Assembly (NCBI GenBank): GCA_016712415.1
Contig: JADJRC010000013.1
Coordinates: 105,128-169,127 of the forward strand
Length of the DNA: 64,000 nucleotides
Reading direction: 5' to 3'
Origin: Lewinellaceae bacterium
GTDB taxonomy: Bacteria > Bacteroidota > Bacteroidia > Chitinophagales > Saprospiraceae
The notes under the pieces were generated by a model. That model was not told the origin of the DNA, did no database searches, and saw only the letters and a program-made list of their open reading frames with translations. A program made the position numbers and the translations under genes. Position 1 is the first letter of the stretch, and the number at the start of each line of letters is the position of its first letter. Of the stretch, positions 18,644 to 25,472 are shown piece by piece.

Positions 18644-19416
18644 CCATGCGCTACGAATTCAAATATCTCGTGCCGATTGAGCTATATTCCGCCCTGCGCG
18701 GTGCGGTATTGCCCTTCCTGCGCCCGGATCCATTCGCGGCAAGGCAGCCGGACGGGAAATACACCGTGCGGAGTATTTACTTCGATACTTCCGGTTTCGA
18801 TATGTACCACACCAAGGTCGACGGCATTGCCCACCGTATGAAAGTACGGTTGCGGGGCTATAATCAGGGTGGCCCGGACAGTCTTGTGTTTATGGAGATC
18901 AAGCGGAAATACGAAAGCCCGATCCGGAAAAGCCGGGCGAGCGCGCCCTATGGGGTTGTCCTGGACCTGTTTAAAGGCAGGTCCATTGACCACCTGGAAG
19001 GGATGATTACAGAACCCGACAATGCCCGCCGCTTCTTTTACCAGATATTGAGCCGGAATTTGAGGCCGGTGGTCAATATTATTTACGAGCGGGAACCGTT
19101 TATGGGCGCCAATCTGGATCCGGAAAACGATTTTCGCCTGACCTTCGACCTGCACCTGCGCAGCGTAGCCTACCCCGGCATCGACGAATTGTTCGAGGAT
19201 AAGGATGTCCGCTTCGCCTTCCCGGGCTTTTTTATCCTGGAAATCAAGTTCAACCAATACTGCCCGGCCTGGATAAAGCCCCTGCTGGAAGATTTTCAAC
19301 TCCGTAAAGAACCCGCGTCCAAGTACGTTGGCGCCATAGACTCCAACGCCTTCATCCGGCCAGGGCGCCACAACGACGCGTTCGCCAAAAGCGCATACCT
19401 TGATTTAAGAGACTGA
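18637..19416 (+). CDS. VTC-domain protein (polyphosphate polymerase-like, tunnel fold)
   Basis: The 259-residue protein starts with RYEFKYLVP, the ExKY-type motif of the triphosphate-tunnel fold. It keeps the basic and acidic tunnel residues: TVRSIYFDT, MKVRLRGY, FMEIKRKY, INIIYERE-like VNIIYEREPF and LEIKFN. In yeast the VTC4 domain makes polyphosphate from ATP; bacterial VTC proteins are commonly paired with DUF4956 membrane proteins. The start is either ATG 18637, overlapping the upstream stop by 7 nt, or ATG 18646. There is no signal peptide, so it works in the cytosol, probably docked to the DUF4956 protein. Confidence 0.87.
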   Translation: MVTMRYEFKYLVPIELYSALRGAVLPFLRPDPFAARQPDGKYTVRSIYFDTSGFDMYHTKVDGIAHRMKVRLRGYNQGGPDSLVFMEIKRKYESPIRKSRASAPYGVVLDLFKGRSIDHLEGMITEPDNARRFFYQILSRNLRPVVNIIYEREPFMGANLDPENDFRLTFDLHLRSVAYPGIDELFEDKDVRFAFPGFFILEIKFNQYCPAWIKPLLEDFQLRKEPASKYVGAIDSNAFIRPGRHNDAFAKSAYLDLRD

Positions 19417-19427
19417 AAGCACAACCG

Positions 19428-20111
19428 ATGTTCGACGACTATCAAAATCTGTCCGTTTTCCCCACGTCTTCAGCCGACGTGATGGCCAACCTGTTGGTGG
19501 CCCTGGTGTGCGGGCTTATCCTTTCCATTATTTACCGGGTGACCTACCGCGGACCCTCGTATTCCGTGACCTTCGTCAACTCGCTCGTCCTGCTCAGCAT
19601 CATCGCTTCTATCGTGATCATGGTGATCGGCAACAACATTGCCCGTGCTTTCGGACTGGTGGGCGCCATGTCCATCATCCGTTTCCGGACGGCCATTCGC
19701 GATACGATGGACCTCGTGTTCATCTTTCTGGCGCTGGCGCTGGGCATGGCCTGCGGCGTGGGGCTCAACGCTATTGCCGTGACAGGCACCCTTTTGTCGG
19801 GGCTGGTGGTAGTGGTTCTTACCTTTACCCACTTCGGCGCACCGCGCAGGCGCCATTTTCTGCTGCAGATCATCTACCATGCGACGCAGGAGTCAGATGT
19901 GACGCAGCCGCTCGCCAGGTTTTGCCGGAGCCTGAAACTGGTGAGCATGAAAAACGTCGGCCTCGACGACCTGACCGAGAGCAATTACCACATCACCCTG
20001 CGCGACACGCGCAAAACCGAAGCGATGGTGCGCGAACTGCGGCAATCGCCCGGAGTGCAACAGGTCAATGTTTTCTTTGATGAAGACGATTTCAACCCGC
20101 CAACCATGTAG
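19428..20111 (+). CDS. DUF4956 membrane protein, partner of the VTC protein
   Basis: The 227-residue protein has about four to five transmembrane helices in the first 135 residues (for example LLVALVCGLILSIIYRVTY, VLLSIIASIVIMVIG, LVFIFLALALGMACGVG) with the conserved loop GAMSIIRFRTAIRD, then a small cytosolic alpha/beta domain (YHITLRDTRKTEAMVRELR). DUF4956 genes usually neighbour VTC genes and are thought to form a membrane complex with them, possibly translocating the polymer. It lies 11 bp after the VTC gene and ends the operon. Confidence 0.88.
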   Translation: MFDDYQNLSVFPTSSADVMANLLVALVCGLILSIIYRVTYRGPSYSVTFVNSLVLLSIIASIVIMVIGNNIARAFGLVGAMSIIRFRTAIRDTMDLVFIFLALALGMACGVGLNAIAVTGTLLSGLVVVVLTFTHFGAPRRRHFLLQIIYHATQESDVTQPLARFCRSLKLVSMKNVGLDDLTESNYHITLRDTRKTEAMVRELRQSPGVQQVNVFFDEDDFNPPTM

Positions 20112-20306
20112 CCATGTTTGCGCTTTATTCCATAACCGTTTTTCTGTGTTTTTCCTGGCCGACATCACTTATAACAGGCGTTTAACGGAGCATTGGATGA
20201 GCGGAAAAGCAGTGCCCCTGCGGAATACCGGCGTTTTGACGGAGGAAAAATAAAAAAATTGTCCCCTACCCATTCGACTTTTAATCCGCACTTTCGACCT
20301 TTGCGC

Positions 20307-21788
20307 ATGGAACTGAACAACACTGTGCCGAAATTCCTCGGCGAATCACTCACCTTCGACGATGTTTTACTCGTCCCCGCATACAGCGAAGTCTTACCCC
20401 GCGAAGTAGATATCTCTTCCCAATTCACCAGAAGTATCCGCCTGAATGTGCCGGTTTCATCGGCAGCTATGGATACCGTGACCGACAAGACGATGGCCAT
20501 CGCTATTGCGCGTCAGGGGGGCATCGGAATCATTCACAAGAACATGACGGTGGCGGAACAGGCCGATCAGGTGCGCGCCGTGAAGCGCTCGGAGGCCGGT
20601 ATGATCATCGATCCGGTGACCCTTCATCCTGATGCAACTGTCGCCAAGGCGCTGGACCTGATGAAACAATACAGTATTGGCGGCATACCGGTAACGGACA
20701 AACGCGGCAAACTCGTCGGCATCCTTACCAACCGCGACCTGCGTTTCGAGACGGACCGCAACAAGTTGGTGCGCGACCTGATGACGAAGAAAAACCTTGT
20801 CACAGCGCCCCTGGGCACCACCCTGCTCCAGGCCAAACATACCCTCCAGCAACGCAAGATCGAAAAACTGCCGGTGGTCGACGATGCATTTCACCTCGTC
20901 GGACTGATTACCTACAAAGACATTATTAAAGGCGTCAACTTTCCGAATGCCTGCAAAGACCCGCTTGGCCGCCTTGTGGTAGGCGCCGCCGTAGGCGTCA
21001 CGCCTGATATGGAGGAACGCGTGGCTGCCCTGGTAAAAGCCGGCGTGGATGTGGTGACGGTGGATACCGCCCACGGACACTCCCGCGGGGTGCTTGATGC
21101 CGTTCGGCGTTTGAAAAAGACTTTCCCCAACCTCCAGGTCGTCGGGGGCAATGTAGCCACCGGCGACGGCGCAAAGGCACTTGTCGATGCCGGCGCCGAC
21201 GGCGTCAAGGTCGGTGTCGGCCCGGGGAGTATATGCACTACCCGGATTGTGGCCGGCGTGGGTGTGGCACAACTTTCCGCCATCCTGAACGCTGCCGAGG
21301 CAATCAAAGGCTCCGGCGTACCCATCATCGGCGACGGGGGCATACGATACACCGGCGATATCGTCAAAGCACTGTCTGCCGGCGCCGGCGCCATCATGGC
21401 GGGATCGCTGTTTGCCGGTGTGGAAGAGGCGCCCGGCGAGACGATCATTTTCGACGGCAGGAAATTCAAAACCTACCGCGGTATGGGCAGCCTCGGCGCC
21501 ATGCAACAGGGCTCCAAAGACCGCTATTTCCAGGATGTGGAAGACGATATCCGGAAACTCGTGCCGGAAGGCATCGAAGGCAGGGTGCCGTTTAAAGGGT
21601 CGGTTGCCGAGGTGATGACGCAGTACATCGGCGGACTTCGGGCAGGCATGGGGTACTGCGGCGCCCGGACGGTGCAGGAATTGCAGGAAAAAGCGCAGTT
21701 TGTCAAGATCTCCAATGCCGGCATGATAGAAAGCCATCCGCACAACATAGCGATCACGAAAGAGTCGCCCAATTACAGCCGCCTGTAG
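20307..21788 (+). CDS. guaB: Inosine-5'-monophosphate dehydrogenase
   Basis: GuaB oxidises IMP to XMP with NAD, the committed step of guanine nucleotide synthesis in the cytosol. Features in order: an N-terminal barrel (TFDDVLLVPAYSEVLPREVD), two CBS domains at about 100-210, the catalytic cysteine loop GPGSICTTRIVAGVGV, the phosphate-binding GDGGIRYTGDI and GSLFAG, and the YRGMGSLGAM flap. The length of 493 residues is normal. I chose the ATG at 20307 because conservation begins there. A TAnnTTTG-like GACCTTTG ends four bases before this ATG. The stop is only 9 bp from the convergent oxyR stop. Confidence 0.95.
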   Translation: MELNNTVPKFLGESLTFDDVLLVPAYSEVLPREVDISSQFTRSIRLNVPVSSAAMDTVTDKTMAIAIARQGGIGIIHKNMTVAEQADQVRAVKRSEAGMIIDPVTLHPDATVAKALDLMKQYSIGGIPVTDKRGKLVGILTNRDLRFETDRNKLVRDLMTKKNLVTAPLGTTLLQAKHTLQQRKIEKLPVVDDAFHLVGLITYKDIIKGVNFPNACKDPLGRLVVGAAVGVTPDMEERVAALVKAGVDVVTVDTAHGHSRGVLDAVRRLKKTFPNLQVVGGNVATGDGAKALVDAGADGVKVGVGPGSICTTRIVAGVGVAQLSAILNAAEAIKGSGVPIIGDGGIRYTGDIVKALSAGAGAIMAGSLFAGVEEAPGETIIFDGRKFKTYRGMGSLGAMQQGSKDRYFQDVEDDIRKLVPEGIEGRVPFKGSVAEVMTQYIGGLRAGMGYCGARTVQELQEKAQFVKISNAGMIESHPHNIAITKESPNYSRL

Positions 21789-21797
21789 ATCCCGGAC

Positions 21798-22736
21798 CTA
21801 TTTACCCGCCTTTTGACCTATTGGAACCCGCCCGGCACTTTTTTCCCGAACCTTGTCGGCCGGCAGGTGTGCGAGTATTTCGCTTTTCAGGGCCTCTACC
21901 AGCCGCTGTTTTACCAGGTAGCGGTGCGTGACGAGACTCACTTCGCGTACCGGCTCGGGGGCAACAAAGCGTTTGACCTTTTTCAACTGCGATGCGGTGA
22001 GGTAGCCCGTGGCCAGCTCGGGCAGGATCGTGATGCCGTTTTGGGCGTCTGCCAATTGCTTGAGCGTTTCGAGGCTTCCTGCCTCATATTCAACGGAGCG
22101 GTGATTTTGTTGCCGCAACTCGCAGATGTTCATGATCTGCGAGCGGAAACAGTGCCCTTCTTCCAGCAGCCACAGGCGGCTGAGGTCGATATCTTCAGGC
22201 AGCAGGTACTCCTTGTGGTAATCCTGGCCGGAATACACCACAAATGCTTCATAGAACAGGGTATCTTCCCGGAGTGTGGCGTCGTTCAGAGGGGTCACGA
22301 GGATGGCCGCGTCCAAAAGTCCCTTGTGCATATCCTCAATTAACACCGAAGTGGTGCGTTCGCTGATCCGGAGCCTTATCTCGGGGTAGTTTTCCATAAA
22401 AGACTGGAGGAACAAGGGCAGCAGGTAAGGCGAGAGCGTCGGGATAATGCCGATTCGCAGGTCTCCCTTAAGACTGGATTCCTGTTCCAGGCCGATCTCT
22501 TTGAAGCGTTCAGCCTCCCTCAGGATCACCCGGGCCTGGGCGATGAGCGCCGTGCCCGCAAGCGTAGGCACAACAGGCTGGCGGCTCCGGTCAAATATCT
22601 TCACACCGACCTCCTCTTCCAGTTTGCCGATCATCATGCTGAGGGTAGGCTGGGTGACAAAACACTGCTCCGCCGCCTTTGCGAAATGCCGGTGCGCGTC
22701 GAGGGCAACGATGTATTCTAATTGTTGCAGGTTCAT
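21798..22736 (-). CDS. oxyR: OxyR, LysR-family peroxide sensor and regulator
   Basis: An N-terminal LysR helix-turn-helix (HFAKAAEQCFVTQPTLSMMI) is followed by a substrate-binding-like domain. Within it GHCFRSQIMNIC holds two cysteines with eight residues between them, exactly as C199 and C208 in E. coli OxyR (GHC...C), so the disulfide switch is intact. The protein should sense hydrogen peroxide and activate defence genes. Its promoter region faces a short terminated transcription unit (22820-22964) and contains ATAG-type half-sites. No catalase or Dps gene is adjacent. Confidence 0.92.
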   Translation of the reverse strand: MNLQQLEYIVALDAHRHFAKAAEQCFVTQPTLSMMIGKLEEEVGVKIFDRSRQPVVPTLAGTALIAQARVILREAERFKEIGLEQESSLKGDLRIGIIPTLSPYLLPLFLQSFMENYPEIRLRISERTTSVLIEDMHKGLLDAAILVTPLNDATLREDTLFYEAFVVYSGQDYHKEYLLPEDIDLSRLWLLEEGHCFRSQIMNICELRQQNHRSVEYEAGSLETLKQLADAQNGITILPELATGYLTASQLKKVKRFVAPEPVREVSLVTHRYLVKQRLVEALKSEILAHLPADKVREKSAGRVPIGQKAGK

Positions 22737-22747
22737 GGCGCAAATAT

Positions 22748-22783
22748 ATAGACCACGTTTATGTCAGTATAGAAAATATCGGT
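22748..22783. promoter_or_regulatory. Candidate OxyR-binding site upstream of the divergent transcript
   Basis: The OxyR consensus is four ATAGnt-like elements about 10-11 bp apart. Here ATAG at 22748 and ATAG at 22769 are 21 bp apart, with TTAT (for CTAT) at 22759. The fourth element is not recognisable. The block ends at the -33 box at 22783, the position expected for activation. Confidence 0.4.
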
Positions 22784-22814
22784 TTGATTTATCTCATGGA
22801 ATCATTTACCTTTG
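22783..22814 (+). promoter_or_regulatory. Near-consensus Bacteroidota promoter divergent from oxyR
   Basis: TTTG at 22783-22786 and TACCTTTG at 22807-22814, with 20 bp between them, match the -33/-7 consensus fully. The transcript should start near 22820. It is one of the two best-formed promoters in the window. Confidence 0.75.
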
Positions 22815-22819
22815 AATAT

Positions 22820-22964
22820 TATTTGCTGTTCAGGTACACCGAATCAACTCAAAATTCGGTCGGTATGGAAACTTTTTAATTCCCCAACCCGGTCGTTCAC
22901 CATATATCTGTCAACAATTGGTCCTGCCGGTTCCTTTGTCAAAAGGGAGCCGGTTTTTTGTTTT
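22820..22964 (+). ncRNA. Putative OxyS-like small RNA, head to head with oxyR
   Basis: A transcript of about 145 nt is bounded by the promoter at 22783-22814 and the intrinsic terminator at 22927-22964. It holds no ORF beyond a four-codon ATG-GAA-ACT-TTT-stop. Besides the terminator it can form a perfect 7-bp hairpin, ACCGAAT / ATTCGGT (22838-22844 with 22854-22860). The arrangement copies E. coli oxyR-oxyS: divergent from oxyR with half-sites next to the -33 box. No sequence similarity to OxyS is claimed. An alternative is a terminated leader (attenuator) for the gene at 23045. Confidence 0.55.
22927..22964 (+). terminator. Intrinsic terminator of the oxyR-divergent transcript
   Basis: The stem CCGGTTCC-TTT / AAA-GGGAGCCGG (22927-22937 with 22942-22953, one bulge) is followed by TTTTTTGTTTT. 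This is a textbook intrinsic terminator on the plus strand. Confidence 0.85.
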
Positions 22965-23044
22965 GCGGAAGCAACCCGGTGAAGTTCAAAGCGGAAAATC
23001 CGGAGTTTCCATTACTTTCAGCCGTCGATAAACGTACTTCGGAC

Positions 23045-23812
23045 ATGAACGAGCCCGCATTCCGCCAACACCTGCCTACCGGCGTCTCCTTCGAGATGGT
23101 CTTTGTGGAAGGAGGTCTGTTCCATATGGGTGAAACGAGCGAAGATGCATACGCCTGGGAACAACCGCAGCATCCGGTACAACTCACCACTTTCCATATC
23201 GGCCGGTATCCCGTTACGCAGGCACTCTGGAAAGCCGTGGCCGGGCAGGATGACAATCCTTCTGAGTTTCCCGGCGAGCAGCGGCCCGTTGAAAATGTTT
23301 CGTGGGAAGATATTACCAAACGCTTTTTGCCCGAACTCAACCGCCTGTCGGCGGCCTCCCGACCCGAAAACACGACATACCGACTGCCTACGGAGGCAGA
23401 GTGGGAATATGCAGCCCGGGGCGGCAAGGCAGATAAAGCCTGGATGTACGCCGGCAATGAAGTCCTCGACCCGCTGGGCTGGTATGAAGCGAACAGCAAC
23501 GGAGAAACCAAAACCGTGGGCCTGAAAACGCCCAATTCCCTGGGTCTGTACGACCTGAGCGGCAACGTCTATGAGCGCTGTTTCGATTGCTTCGACGAGT
23601 TGTACTATCAAACCTGTTTGGAGGAAGGGGTCGTTGCCGACCCCGGCGGGCCGGATCATTTTATCAAATATGCACTCCGTGCAGCGCGTGGCGGCAGTTT
23701 CTACCACGACGACCGGCGGTGCAGGGTCAGGTACCGCGGCAGTGCGCCCAACCGGCCGCTGACGGGCTTTGGGTTTCGGCTGGTGTTGGGGATTTCGCCC
23801 CGACTGTCATAA
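23045..23812 (+). CDS. FGE-sulfatase (SUMF1) domain protein
   Basis: The 255-residue protein has the formylglycine-generating-enzyme fold: FVEGGLFHMGE at the start, YPVTQALWKAV, PVENVSWEDI, YRLPTEAEWEYAARGG, LYDLSGNVYE and RAARGGSFYHDDRRCRVRYRG near the end. True FGEs bind copper with two cysteines in GGSYMC...C; here the first is His (GGSFYH) and only the second Cys remains. It has no signal peptide and no sulfatase nearby. It is therefore more likely one of the many SUMF1-fold proteins with other roles. The ATG at 23045 is chosen because the conserved fold follows it. Confidence 0.8.
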   Translation: MNEPAFRQHLPTGVSFEMVFVEGGLFHMGETSEDAYAWEQPQHPVQLTTFHIGRYPVTQALWKAVAGQDDNPSEFPGEQRPVENVSWEDITKRFLPELNRLSAASRPENTTYRLPTEAEWEYAARGGKADKAWMYAGNEVLDPLGWYEANSNGETKTVGLKTPNSLGLYDLSGNVYERCFDCFDELYYQTCLEEGVVADPGGPDHFIKYALRAARGGSFYHDDRRCRVRYRGSAPNRPLTGFGFRLVLGISPRLS

Positions 23813-23883
23813 TATACATGTTTCAAGGAACGATACGAACACTTTCTTAACCAAAGTCAATGGATGCAGGTTGGGCGAGGCGG

Positions 23884-23891
23884 TAATTTTG
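23884..23891 (+). promoter_or_regulatory. -7 box upstream of the DUF4386 gene
   Basis: TAATTTTG is an exact TAnnTTTG match, 82 bp before the ATG at 23973. No -33 TTG is found at the right distance. Confidence 0.4.
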
Positions 23892-23972
23892 TCCCATCAA
23901 TACAGCAGAAGGCAACCATATTCCTTCTGCATACAGGCAAACAAATTACCAAACCATCAAATTGACATTGCG

Positions 23973-24713
23973 ATGAACTCGTTCAAACATCTTTCAAAAA
24001 TTGCAGGCGTCGGTTACCTGATCATATTCATAACCGGCATTTTTGCCAACTTTTTCGTCCTCCAGCAACTGACTGTACCGGGAGATGCTGCGGCAACGGC
24101 CAACAACATTTCAAACAGCGGTTTTCTATTCCGAACCGGCATACTGGGTTTTATTATTATGGTCGTTTTCGACGTAATACTGGCATGGGCGCTTTATCTA
24201 TTGCTCAGTCCTGTAAACAGGCAATTATCGTTGCTGGCAGCCTGGCTGAGGCTGGTGAATGCGACCATTTTCGGGGTTGCCCTGTTCCAACTATTCGGTA
24301 TACTCAAGATTTCCAGTGGGGCCGATTACCTCCAGGCGGCAGATGCCGGCCAACTGGATACACAGGTAATGCTGCACCTGGATGCATTCAACCATACCTG
24401 GCTGATCGGTCTTGTGTTTTTCGGCATTCATCTTTCCATTTTGGGTTACCTGATATTCAAATCGGGATATATGCCTCGGATATTGGGACTCTTGCTGATC
24501 GTCGCATCGGCAGGCTATCTTACGGATAGTTTTGCCAACTTCCTTATGCCCAATTACAACGATTACAAGGAGGTATTCTCGATGGCGGTCATCCTGCCCG
24601 GCGTAATCGGAGAGCTGATGCTCACCCTGTGGCTTCTGTTGAAAGGGGTAAAAACACAAGCCCGGCAGGAGGAGTTATTTCTTAAGCGTGACCCTTTTCT
24701 TGATCCTGCTTAG
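23973..24713 (+). CDS. DUF4386-family membrane protein
   Basis: The 246-residue integral membrane protein has about six to seven helices (GVGYLIIFITGIFANFFVL, GILGFIIMVVFDVILAWALY, LLLIVASAGYLTDSFANF, VILPGVIGELMLTLWLLL). The family has no known function. The ATG at 23973 is taken as start because the first helix follows directly. Its last 39 bases overlap the 3' end of the convergent Crp/Fnr gene, a tail-to-tail pairing. DUF4386 genes are often next to regulators in Bacteroidota, so the two may be functionally linked. Confidence 0.85.
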   Translation: MNSFKHLSKIAGVGYLIIFITGIFANFFVLQQLTVPGDAAATANNISNSGFLFRTGILGFIIMVVFDVILAWALYLLLSPVNRQLSLLAAWLRLVNATIFGVALFQLFGILKISSGADYLQAADAGQLDTQVMLHLDAFNHTWLIGLVFFGIHLSILGYLIFKSGYMPRILGLLLIVASAGYLTDSFANFLMPNYNDYKEVFSMAVILPGVIGELMLTLWLLLKGVKTQARQEELFLKRDPFLDPA

Positions 24714-25253
24714 CGATTCGGGCTTTACGCCAAGATAACTCGCCAGCTGGTGTTGAGGCACCCGCTGAAGCAGTTCCGGTCGGGTTTCCAGCAGATTCAG
24801 GTAGCGTTCTTCCGGAGAGGTGGTAATGTATGAAGCGAGCATTTCCTGTTGTTTGCCAAAATCATCCTCCATTGAAACGCGGCATAGCGATTCAAATTTG
24901 GGAACCCGCCGGTACAACTCCTTTTCTTTGTCGTAGTGAAGTACCGCCAGCGTCGTGTCTTCAATACAGGACAGGTAATGATTGGCGGGGGTTCTGTTCA
25001 CGTAGCTTGCCATAGAGGCGATGGACTGCTCTTCGGTATAAAAACCGGTAGTTTTCTCCTCCCCATCGACCAAATAATACAGCCGTACGCATCCTTTCAG
25101 GTTGAAATAACATTCTGAAGCAATCTGCCCTTCCCGGAGCAGGACCGTCCCTTTTGGGTATGTCCGGACGGGAATACACTCGATGATCGCTTTGGTTTCT
25201 TCTTCATTCAGGGAGATGAACCTCGAAACGAGTTTTGAGATATCGTTTTCCAT
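24675..25253 (-). CDS. Crp/Fnr-family transcription regulator
   Basis: An N-terminal cyclic-nucleotide-binding fold (TYPKGTVLLREGQIASECYF, LKGCVRLYYLVDGEEKTTGF) is followed by a short C-terminal helix-turn-helix (VPQHQLASYLGVKPESLSRI). There is no Fnr-type cysteine cluster, so it is not an oxygen sensor of that kind. The ATG at 25253 gives 192 residues, the usual length; the open frame extends further upstream to 25382 but without conserved sequence. Its 3' end overlaps the DUF4386 gene by 39 bp. Confidence 0.88.
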   Translation of the reverse strand: MENDISKLVSRFISLNEEETKAIIECIPVRTYPKGTVLLREGQIASECYFNLKGCVRLYYLVDGEEKTTGFYTEEQSIASMASYVNRTPANHYLSCIEDTTLAVLHYDKEKELYRRVPKFESLCRVSMEDDFGKQQEMLASYITTSPEERYLNLLETRPELLQRVPQHQLASYLGVKPESLSRIKKRVTLKK

Positions 25254-25375
25254 GTTGGTTACTTTGCAGGCGCAATAATTTGACAATGGCCCGGCTGTTT
25301 TTTGTACACAAACGACTTCTGTATGCAAAAGCGCATCCGTTTTCAACGCACCCGGCATTTCAGAAAGTATAGATA

Positions 25376-25416
25376 GAAACAAAAAGACGCGCCATTCCCG
25401 CTGGAACGACGCGTCT
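25376..25416 (-). terminator. Intrinsic terminator of the beta-glucan locus
   Basis: The stem AGACGCG / CGCGTCT (25385-25391 with 25410-25416) is followed on the minus strand by TTTTTGTTTC. It lies about 57 bp beyond the last gene of the locus (stop at 25473). Confidence 0.75.
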
Positions 25417-25472
25417 CCGAATAAACAGCCGGCTTGTGAAAAATGAGCCCGGCGTTATGGAACCCGTAAGTC

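Noticed and set aside
20457..21743. 428-codon frame antisense to guaB
   Set aside because: guaB is fully conserved on the plus strand; the antisense product has no recognisable motif.
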